DNA of 5,816 nt. It comes from Blastocatellia bacterium. Its GTDB lineage: Bacteria; Acidobacteriota; Blastocatellia; Pyrinomonadales; Pyrinomonadaceae. Below, piece after piece: positions 1 to 5,816 of this stretch. The stretch is from positions 1 through 5,816 of the forward strand of contig PSRF01000407.1 in NCBI GenBank assembly GCA_003175865.1, in the 5' to 3' direction. A program made the translations under genes and the position numbers. The notes beneath the pieces were generated by a model. The model was not told where the DNA came from and did no database searches. It saw only the letters and a list, made by a program, of their open reading frames with translations. Numbering within the stretch: position 1 is the first letter of the stretch; each line of letters begins with the position of its first letter.

Positions 1-31
1 ATTTGAACGCTGAATGAAGCCGGCGTGTTCG

Positions 32-841
32 TTAACTCTTTGTGGCAATCACTTCCAAATATTCTGATTCAACTTCGGTGCATCCATCAGTGGCGAGGTT
101 GTTGTCGGCCCAAAGCTTTTCTAGATCGCGACGAAGTGCGGCCCGGCCGTTTTCCTCCAGGACCCCAAATGCTTTTTGTGTTGGACCATAGTAGAGTCGA
201 AAGTGTTCGACGACGTCTGCGGGTGGAATCGGAAATCTGAACGTGATATTTCGTGGTTGCATCTCGAGATTCGTTATCCTTGACGCAAGACGCTCACGAA
301 CAGTCGCTTCAACTCCCCAAAGAACCGGTGAGGGCATGCCAGCCGGCGGTGGTACATGACTAGCTGTTGCTTTGAACATCTGGCCCACAAACCCACTCGG
401 TGTCCAGTTAGCCATTGCAATTCGACCGCCGGATTTGCAAACGCGTAGCAACTCGGCGGCGACCAGCTGCGGACGCGGCGCGAACATCGCACCGAACATC
501 GTCGCTACAACATCAAAACTATTGTCTGAGTACTGGAGAGCTTCGGCATCGCCTTCATCGAACTGAGCTGTCAATCCTTCGCCTGCCGCGTTTTTTCTTG
601 CTTGTTGGATCATCTCTGGAGCGAGATCCATTCCGCTTACAACTGCACCCTGGCGCGCAGCAGGAAGTGCCAAATTTCCTGTCCCACACGCGACATCGAG
701 GAACGTCATTCCAAGCTGTAACTTGAGACGATCGACAAAAGCCGCCGCGCCTTTCGTATAGGCTTTCGCAATCTCTGCGAAATCACCGGCGGTCCAGGTG
801 GCTCGTAGCTTCGATTTGAGAGTTTCTAATTCGGGGGTCAT
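32..841 (-). CDS. Class I SAM-dependent methyltransferase (UbiE/Methyltransf_11-like)
   Basis: This encodes a 269-residue cytoplasmic protein with a Rossmann-type methyltransferase core. Motif I, LDVACGTGN, lies at residues 48-56 and is the glycine-rich SAM-binding loop. The acidic residue closing strand beta2 is D72 in SGMDLAPEM, expected to contact the ribose. GDAEAL (about 97-102) followed by SFDVV (108-112) matches motifs II/III, and LLRVCKSGGRIAMANW (131-146) matches the post-core strand usual in UbiE-like enzymes. The C-terminal 120 residues form the variable substrate-binding part, so the methyl acceptor cannot be named. An in-frame ATG 54 bases upstream (895) would add 18 residues, but the ATG at 841 has a strong AGGAG at the right distance and gives a typical start (MTPELETLKSKL). 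There is no signal peptide or membrane segment. It lies 139 bp after the hydrolase stop on the same strand, and no functional link is apparent. The fold is sure; the substrate is unknown. Confidence 0.92.
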   Translation of the reverse strand: MTPELETLKSKLRATWTAGDFAEIAKAYTKGAAAFVDRLKLQLGMTFLDVACGTGNLALPAARQGAVVSGMDLAPEMIQQARKNAAGEGLTAQFDEGDAEALQYSDNSFDVVATMFGAMFAPRPQLVAAELLRVCKSGGRIAMANWTPSGFVGQMFKATASHVPPPAGMPSPVLWGVEATVRERLASRITNLEMQPRNITFRFPIPPADVVEHFRLYYGPTQKAFGVLEENGRAALRRDLEKLWADNNLATDGCTEVESEYLEVIATKS

Positions 842-849
842 TAGGTCTT

Positions 850-854
850 CTCCT
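850..854 (-). promoter_or_regulatory. Ribosome binding site of the methyltransferase gene
   Basis: On the minus strand AGGAG occurs with 8 bases between it and the ATG at 841. This is a near-ideal Shine-Dalgarno match and spacing. It decides the start in favour of 841 over the upstream in-frame ATG at 895, which has no comparable motif in front of it. Confidence 0.8.
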
Positions 855-870
855 TTTATTAGTAGCAACG

Positions 871-895
871 TTGGCCCGGTGATCAGTTGGGCCAA
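871..895. promoter_or_regulatory. Perfect 7-bp inverted repeat, candidate operator or leader hairpin
   Basis: The arms TTGGCCC (871-877) and GGGCCAA (889-895) are exact reverse complements separated by 11 bases, and the spacer contains the palindrome TGATCA (880-885) almost at the centre. The element lies about 30 bases upstream of the methyltransferase ATG, just before its ribosome binding site. The position fits either a dimeric repressor site or a hairpin in the mRNA leader. No regulator gene is present in the window to assign to it. The repeat is seen directly; its function is inference. Confidence 0.4.
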
Positions 896-950
896 GCCGA
901 GTAAGAGATGAATAAAGCAGCAAATGGCTCGTTATCATCTTCTTCCATCA

Positions 951-967
951 AGGAGTCGTCAACTCCT
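951..967. repeat. Short hairpin downstream of the hydrolase stop codon
   Basis: AGGAGT (951-956) and ACTCCT (962-967) are perfect complements around a 5-base loop, starting about 14 bases after the hydrolase stop. The stem is only 6 bp and no U-run follows it in the minus-strand transcript (the next bases are TGATGGAAG). It is therefore not a standard intrinsic terminator, although it could protect the 3' end of the transcript or be chance. Confidence 0.3.
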
Positions 968-980
968 CCGCGACAAGCAA

Positions 981-3530
981 TCACTTCCCATTCAGCACTT
1001 GATCTGCCGCAAGAACGAGGAACATGAAATTGGACGAACCACCTCCGAGCACATACTCACCTTGTTGCCAAAGGAAAGGGAAGTCTTTCAATTCCGGAAA
1101 GTCAGGTCTGATGAGTGCTGTTCCAGAAGCCACGCCGCCTGGAATGTACGACCAATCCGCACGGTTAATTCCGTACGCAACTGTCATTGAACGTGAGCCA
1201 ACACCTGAAGCGAATGATGCAGTGTTCTCACCTGGATGAACTCCCAGCACAAAGTTAAGTGCGTTGAGCATGTAATCGGTGTTGACGATGTCTGGAAACG
1301 CGCGATGCAAATAGTATTGCTCGACGCCAAACCGCTCCAGGTCCCAGCCGGCACCCCAAATATGAGGACGATAAGGCACGCCAAAGGGAGTTTCCCTTTG
1401 TTGCTCGACCGTCCTGGCGAAGTTTGCTGCGACTGCCGCACGTAACTCATCAACGAAGGCCTTGTCCGGGATCAGCGACAAGACTCTGCCGATGGACCAT
1501 GCAACTTGATCGGCGTGAGCAATAATTTCTTTTCGATTACTCAACAACACGTCGAGATATTCAGACTTGTGAGTAGTTGACCAGAGTTCTACGGCGGCAT
1601 TCATCCGTTCCGCAAAGCCTTTTGTTAAGTCTCGCTTTTGCTTCCATAGTTGTTCCGCAGCATCGATGCTCTCCTTTGCAAGTGCCGAATTAAACTTAGT
1701 CAACACCCGACTCGCAATTGCGAGTGCAGCGATTGCCTTATACTCGTGACTCGGATTCTCTTCAGTGAACACCAGACGGTCGTCTTTTTGTCCAGAATGA
1801 GTTGCAGTACGTTGACCCTCGCGAAGGGACGCGTCGTAAAAGAGATTGTCAGTTGAATTCGTTTCTTCACCTACGAGTACGTATTGCGGCAACGTCGGTA
1901 CGATGATTCCTCGATAAACACGTCCTAGAGATCTGTACCCGCCGAGAATCGTCAATACGCCATGTTCTACCTGTTGCAGCGCGTCAGGTTTCTTGTCGGG
2001 CACATGAATCTTTGTGAGTCGTTTTGCTTGGTCGATGCTGGTGTCATCGTAATCAAGTGCGAACGCCTCATAAGCGCTGGCAAGAATCGATACTTCGTCT
2101 GCTTGTGATTCGATGCGGAGATCATCGTCACCAGCATCATGCCAACCACCAACATTTAGTTGCGGAACAGTCTCGCCTGACTTCACTTTATCAGTAAGGG
2201 TGCTAGGTCCCTGAATGTAACCGTCAAAGTGATTGTAGTTTGTATCTGCCATTCGCGCGTCGTCGAGATGACAGGCGCCGTGCCAAACGCGGTATTGCTG
2301 TTCGACGCGCATGTGACACATCTGTACCGGCAGGAAATATTCGAGCACCGGTTGCCAGACACCTCTCTTGTAAACGTCGGTTGAGATTTGAAATGGTTGG
2401 CTGCGGAAGTTTCGATACTCCGCTACGTACATTCCCGGCTTTTCAACTTTGCTGAAATCGAATCGCAAATAGCGATAACGCAAAAACTTTCCCCAGGGAG
2501 TTGCTGGTCCACTGACGACTTCCTCGAACCCGCCATCTTCTGAGACGCGTTTCAAGTGAAACGTATCACTGGCTTGATCTGATCCATCAACTTCGATGAT
2601 TGCAAATTTCCGTTGTTTTGGGTGATAGCCAACTTGCGAGACGTGAACTACAGGTTGGTAGGTCCAACCAGGGATTGCATGCGGAGAAACGATCCACTCG
2701 ATTGCAGCTTTGGTCGCGTTTGCCGGAACCAGTGAGCGCACAACAAACCAACCGTTGTTGTGTTTGTTTCGTCCGTCGAGCAACTGCAAGTCACTCGTAG
2801 TGCTTTCAATGATCATTCGTTGAGAGTCAACTTCAGGTGCGACTGATAGTCGAGGTCCGGTTGCGAGTTGGACTGGCTGCACTTCACCATTTGCGTCTGT
2901 TACGTCTGGTCCATTTGGTTGACGTGGAAAGATTCCTGATTGACCGCCGAGGTACCAGCTTTTGCCAAATAAATTCGCGGGGTAGAGTTCAAAATTGAAA
3001 CCGACCTTGCCAACGAAGGATGTTGGCAAAGGCTGGTCCAAGTCGACTGTGATACGAAGTTGCTGGCCTTCGCCACGAACACGCACCTGATAAGAAAGGT
3101 TGAGGTCAGGATAATCGATCGGATTAAATCCTGTCCGGTTTCGACTTGGATCCGGATATGAAAGCCAGGCGGTGATTTCGTTTTTCTCTTTGCTAACTAC
3201 ACGCTTGTCCTGTTTTGGCATTGGTTGCCACTGTCCTGGCGTTGGATCGAGTCGAAGATCACCGTTCGTGGCAACTCGAACTCCGTTCTGAATAATGCTG
3301 ACTCCAGCCTGATGACCTTCGGGATAAATATCCTGAAACGCCATGACGTTCAGCCCAGGTAGTTCGAAGTACTCCTGATCATTCAGGCGCAATGTAAGTT
3401 GCTGTGCGTTCTGTGTAGGAGTTTCGTTGAAGAGAAGAAGTACAGAAACGCCCAACAGTATCATCGAACATCGAAATCCGTTTCGGGCAACTGGTTGTAT
3501 ACGATTACGATAACCCGTCTTCGTGCTCAT
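981..3530 (-). CDS. Secreted glycoside hydrolase family 9 (cellulase-type) protein
   Basis: An 849-residue exported hydrolase is expected to cleave beta-1,4-linked glucan or a related polysaccharide by the inverting GH9 mechanism; the substrate cannot be read from sequence. Residues about 1-43 form a basic n-region followed by a hydrophobic run (MILLGVSVLLLF). Residues 44-291 are a beta-rich N-terminal domain (for example EYFELPGLNVMAFQ and NGWFVVRSLVPA). Residues 292-385 are a CelD_N-like Ig domain (VSQVGYHP, then GMYVAEY). The catalytic domain runs from about 458 to 849. The DAGD motif (465-468) supplies the paired aspartates that activate water, and E825 in WQQGEYV is the likely general acid. 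The usual GH9 P-H-x-R signature is not visible. The start is uncertain: GTG at 3611 would add 27 residues, but ATG at 3530 gives a more normal signal peptide. Neither has a good ribosome site. A TATACT at 3581-3586 (minus strand) could be a -10 box for the shorter form. Family assignment is strong. Confidence 0.9.
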   Translation of the reverse strand: MSTKTGYRNRIQPVARNGFRCSMILLGVSVLLLFNETPTQNAQQLTLRLNDQEYFELPGLNVMAFQDIYPEGHQAGVSIIQNGVRVATNGDLRLDPTPGQWQPMPKQDKRVVSKEKNEITAWLSYPDPSRNRTGFNPIDYPDLNLSYQVRVRGEGQQLRITVDLDQPLPTSFVGKVGFNFELYPANLFGKSWYLGGQSGIFPRQPNGPDVTDANGEVQPVQLATGPRLSVAPEVDSQRMIIESTTSDLQLLDGRNKHNNGWFVVRSLVPANATKAAIEWIVSPHAIPGWTYQPVVHVSQVGYHPKQRKFAIIEVDGSDQASDTFHLKRVSEDGGFEEVVSGPATPWGKFLRYRYLRFDFSKVEKPGMYVAEYRNFRSQPFQISTDVYKRGVWQPVLEYFLPVQMCHMRVEQQYRVWHGACHLDDARMADTNYNHFDGYIQGPSTLTDKVKSGETVPQLNVGGWHDAGDDDLRIESQADEVSILASAYEAFALDYDDTSIDQAKRLTKIHVPDKKPDALQQVEHGVLTILGGYRSLGRVYRGIIVPTLPQYVLVGEETNSTDNLFYDASLREGQRTATHSGQKDDRLVFTEENPSHEYKAIAALAIASRVLTKFNSALAKESIDAAEQLWKQKRDLTKGFAERMNAAVELWSTTHKSEYLDVLLSNRKEIIAHADQVAWSIGRVLSLIPDKAFVDELRAAVAANFARTVEQQRETPFGVPYRPHIWGAGWDLERFGVEQYYLHRAFPDIVNTDYMLNALNFVLGVHPGENTASFASGVGSRSMTVAYGINRADWSYIPGGVASGTALIRPDFPELKDFPFLWQQGEYVLGGGSSNFMFLVLAADQVLNGK

Positions 3531-3902
3531 CGTTGTCGTGTGCGCGATTTTTGCGTGATTAGATCGATTGGTCTTAAGAGAGTATATCTGCTGACGAACT
3601 AGACCAGACACGAGTCTCTCTGTTCAAGCTCTTTTCTACAGTGATTATTGTGGTCCTAAAAACTCCTGTAACGGCAAGGTGCGTGGGCCAACACCTCCGG
3701 TGAGCAGAATAAGTTGCTGATCTCAACTCCATTCGGGCAACGCGGCGCGTCGACGTCAAACTGCTTGTATTGGTCCCGCACGACCGCCGGCGGAAAAGCA
3801 CACCGCATCGGTAAACGTTGTTTGATGACTGGTCGATCAGGTAAGGAATTTGGGACCGACTCTGAATACGCGTGTGCCAATTACCCGGCACATTGATCAA
3901 CA
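3531..3902. other. Gap of about 370 bp without a convincing gene; GC-rich centre
   Basis: This is the stretch between the DUF1800 stop and the hydrolase start. Bases about 3661-3840 are near 55-58% GC by hand count, at or above the flanking coding regions, whereas intergenic DNA is usually more AT-rich. It contains a 10-bp palindrome CCGCCGGCGG at 3784-3793. Short open frames exist on both strands, but their translations are rich in Arg, Cys and Ser, match no family I know, and mutually overlap. One minus-strand frame begins with an ATG that overlaps the DUF1800 stop (TGATG at 3901-3905) and runs 109 codons into the hydrolase N-terminus; I do not accept it as a gene. A decayed gene, a dispersed intergenic repeat or a structured RNA are all possible. 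I saw no terminator with a U-run. Confidence 0.4.
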
Positions 3903-5732
3903 TCAGCGCCTTTGGAATTCAGGCGACCCAAGGACCAAAGTGATCAATTGCGTAACATAAAGTACGTTTTGATTACTACTGCCTCCTTGCTCGTAACTCA
4001 CTCCGTTCATCGGTCCTTTAAGACCGGGCAGGTCTGGCGCGCCCTTTGCAAAATCCTCGATTGTTTCTCGAGTAGGCGAACTAACATCACCGAAGAGCAA
4101 TATACTGATGAACCTCGCAGCAATTAACCTGGCGTTTACGTCCTCCGGCTTAGTCAACGGTAGCGGATCGATTTTCGTCCCCTTTAATTTGTTCGCGGCC
4201 AGCGCATTTGCAAAATTAAGTCTCGCTAGCAATGCTCCATTTGACATCCATTGTTCCGCGCGATCGCCATAGCCGTCTGGCGTTATGCGACCGAAAATTG
4301 GTTGGCCCATTCGACCAATCAAGTCGAGCAGTGGTCGGTCTCCATCGGTCTCAGCATTCAGACCACGCAAGGCTGCCGCAGTGTACTCTAAAGGTGAACG
4401 CATCTTTGCTCGATACGTGCCAGGACTAAAAAATTCTGGTGAGGTGATAATGGAACGAAGAGTCTCGCGGATCGAACCATCAGTCTTCAGGAAGACTGCC
4501 GCTGCTCGAGAAATGACAGATTCCGGCGGTTCGTCCGAAATAAAACGACGTGCAAGCTTCGTCGCGATAAAGCGCGCTGTCGATGGATGACTTGCCAGAA
4601 TGTCCAACACGCGCTCACCATCGCCGATACCCCCACCGGGAAAGATCTTTTGACCGAGAACTGTCTTCTCACCATTATCGTGAAGGCCTGGCCGGTACAA
4701 AAACAAACCTTCTTGATCGGGTTTTTGAATGGTCCAACCAGTAAAACATCGGGCCACTTCCATGACATCCCTTTGCGTATAACCACCATCAACGCCCAGT
4801 GTGTGCAACTCCATTAACTCGCGCGCGTAATTTTCGTTGATGCCGCCGTCAACACCCGCCGGTTTGTCTTTGGTTGCGGGATAAGGACGCGGGACACTAG
4901 ATCGCCAGTTGTCCAGGTAATAGAGCATTGCCGGCGAATGTGCAGTCGCGCCCAGCAGATCGCGAAAACGTCCCATTGCAAACGGTCGAATGGAGTCGCG
5001 GTCAAAGCTGGTAAGCAAATAACGATCGGCATCCTTGTTTGCGAAGATACTGAAATGATTCTCCCAGAAGCTAACCATCAATTCATAAAGCTGTCGATCG
5101 CTGTACACGGCGCGCAGCAGAGTTGCGCGTTGTAATTCACTTACAACCATCTGTGGAGTCTTAGGCGGGGGAGTCGGCTTTGGCAACGCCTTTATAGTGT
5201 CTGGCTTTTGCAAACCGTTTCCCAGTTTCGACTCAGGTCCCTCCATTTCCATGCTCGCACCGATTTTTTCTTTTGGCTCTTGCGGAGAAACTGTGGCGGT
5301 AGTTGGCAAGGCCGTTGCTGGTGTAGCGACAGGAGTTGGACTGGGCGTAGCAGTCGGTTTTGGTGGCGTGTACTGCTCAATCAGCACCGGCTGAGCAAGT
5401 CCGAGCGTTGGAAGCTTAAGTCTACTGGCTAAGCTGGTGTCGTCGATCGTTTCCCAAGCGAGTTGTTCTGCAATGAACTTATCGACGCCAATAGATTTGA
5501 CCCGCTCGAAGTCACCAGGTCGCGCACCGAAAGTGAGACGCGCGAGTACGTGGGCTACCCGGCGATCTTCAGACAATTTAGTCCCTTTAACTTTCTTCGG
5601 AAGTCGCGATCCTTGTCCCAGGATGGATGGGATGAAAGATTGGACTCCAGCGAGACAGCAGGCAAGACTAAGTGTCAGCAAACGAAAAAAGCTAGATCGC
5701 GCTCGAAACGAACAGGAGATTTTTGCGTTCAT
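3903..5732 (-). CDS. Secreted DUF1800-family protein with Pro/Thr-rich insert
   Basis: This encodes a 609-residue protein of the DUF1800 family, whose biochemical role is not established. An N-terminal basic segment and hydrophobic stretch (FFRLLTLSLACCLAGV, residues 15-30) look like a Sec signal; there is no clear lipobox or twin arginine. Conserved family blocks follow in order: HVLARLTFGARPGDFERV (61-78), VSFWENHFSIF (220-230), NENYARELMELHTLG (299-313), FTGWTI (330-335), LHDNGEKTVLGQKI (350-363), FIATKLARRFI (388-398), KMRSPLEYTAAALRGL (443-458), GQPIFGRITPDGYGD (476-490) and LVLGSPEFQRR at the C-terminus. Residues about 121-194 are a low-complexity Pro/Thr/Ala linker splitting the N-terminal block from the core. 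Length is normal once the insert is allowed for. No Shine-Dalgarno is visible before the ATG. The DUF1501 gene that often accompanies DUF1800 is not found on the 3' side; the 5' side lies outside the window. Family assignment is very secure. Confidence 0.95.
   Translation of the reverse strand: MNAKISCSFRARSSFFRLLTLSLACCLAGVQSFIPSILGQGSRLPKKVKGTKLSEDRRVAHVLARLTFGARPGDFERVKSIGVDKFIAEQLAWETIDDTSLASRLKLPTLGLAQPVLIEQYTPPKPTATPSPTPVATPATALPTTATVSPQEPKEKIGASMEMEGPESKLGNGLQKPDTIKALPKPTPPPKTPQMVVSELQRATLLRAVYSDRQLYELMVSFWENHFSIFANKDADRYLLTSFDRDSIRPFAMGRFRDLLGATAHSPAMLYYLDNWRSSVPRPYPATKDKPAGVDGGINENYARELMELHTLGVDGGYTQRDVMEVARCFTGWTIQKPDQEGLFLYRPGLHDNGEKTVLGQKIFPGGGIGDGERVLDILASHPSTARFIATKLARRFISDEPPESVISRAAAVFLKTDGSIRETLRSIITSPEFFSPGTYRAKMRSPLEYTAAALRGLNAETDGDRPLLDLIGRMGQPIFGRITPDGYGDRAEQWMSNGALLARLNFANALAANKLKGTKIDPLPLTKPEDVNARLIAARFISILLFGDVSSPTRETIEDFAKGAPDLPGLKGPMNGVSYEQGGSSNQNVLYVTQLITLVLGSPEFQRR
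5154..5372 (-). other. Region coding a Pro/Thr/Ala-rich low-complexity linker in the DUF1800 protein
   Basis: Residues 121-193 are dominated by Pro, Thr, Ala and Lys, with repeated TP/PTP steps (for example PKPTATPSPTPVATP and LPKPTPPPKTP). There is no predicted hydrophobic core, so the segment is probably disordered. It sits between the N-terminal DUF1800 helices and the first core block (VVSELQRATLLRAVY). Such linkers are common in exported proteins. The boundaries are approximate. Confidence 0.75.
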
Positions 5733-5746
5733 AACACTAACCCGAG

Positions 5747-5775
5747 ATTCTAGAAATTCCGACCGTCGAGAGCAA
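5747..5775 (-). promoter_or_regulatory. Possible sigma70-like promoter of the DUF1800 gene
   Basis: On the minus strand TTGCTC and TAGAAT are separated by 17 bases. The -10 element matches TATAAT at 5 of 6 positions and the -35 matches TTGACA at only 3 of 6. The -10 ends 14 bases before the ATG at 5732, so the mRNA leader would be only about 8 bases, consistent with the lack of a Shine-Dalgarno sequence. This is weak evidence, by eye only; the true promoter could lie further upstream, outside the window. Confidence 0.28.
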
Positions 5776-5816
5776 TACAGTAATCGAACGAACCACGCAC
5801 TACAAGCAAACGACAG

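Noticed and set aside
415..726. A 103-codon plus-strand frame inside the methyltransferase gene
   Set aside because: It is a shadow of a well-supported methyltransferase frame on the other strand; its product is Arg- and His-rich with no motif.
842..895. An 18-residue N-terminal extension of the methyltransferase
   Set aside because: The ATG at 895 lacks a ribosome site, while the ATG at 841 has AGGAG at 8 bases; the extension would also be encoded by the inverted repeat and the ribosome site.
951..967. An intrinsic transcription terminator after the hydrolase gene
   Set aside because: The stem is only 6 bp and no T-run follows in the direction of transcription, so I list it only as a hairpin.
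3656..3880. A 74-codon minus-strand frame in the gap between the DUF1800 and hydrolase genes
   Set aside because: It overlaps another open frame on the same strand and one on the plus strand. The product has no recognisable motif and I see no ribosome site.
3714..3896. A 60-codon plus-strand frame in the same gap
   Set aside because: It is antisense to the other short frames, has no Shine-Dalgarno or family resemblance, and looks like a by-product of local base composition.
32..5732. All three genes as one operon or a new system
   Set aside because: They share a strand, but the gaps are about 370 and 139 bp, candidate promoter or operator signals lie between them, and the functions are unrelated as far as the sequence shows.

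Overview
The window carries three genes, all read from the minus strand, with no RNA gene, insertion sequence, CRISPR array or mobile-element hallmark that I can recognise. In transcription order (high to low coordinates) they are: a secreted DUF1800-family protein (3903-5732), a secreted family 9 glycoside hydrolase (981-3530, possibly from 3611), and a cytoplasmic class I SAM-dependent methyltransferase (32-841).

The organism is a bacterium of roughly 50% GC. A DUF1800 protein with a Pro/Thr-rich linker, together with a GH9 enzyme of the type with an extra N-terminal beta domain, would fit Acidobacteriota (Blastocatellia-like). This is inference from family habit; Planctomycetota, Verrucomicrobiota or Bacteroidota relatives are not excluded. 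Nothing in the sequence itself fixes the phylum.

Layout: 5733-5816 is the DUF1800 upstream region, with a possible sigma70-like promoter very close to the start codon. 3531-3902 is a gap of about 370 bp with no convincing gene. It is unusual because its central part is as GC-rich as, or richer than, the flanking genes. 842-980 separates the hydrolase from the methyltransferase and holds two inverted repeats: a small hairpin just after the hydrolase stop, and a perfect 7-bp repeat just upstream of the methyltransferase ribosome binding site.

The three genes share orientation but are spaced by 139 to about 370 bp, and nothing shows that they form one operon or pathway. The DUF1800 protein and the GH9 enzyme both have export signals and would act outside the cytoplasm. 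The methyltransferase has no export signal and looks unrelated. I see no clear new biological system. The points most worth a second look are the unexplained GC-rich gap where a DUF1501 partner gene might have been expected, the divergent C-terminal active-site region of the GH9 protein, and the candidate operator in front of the methyltransferase.
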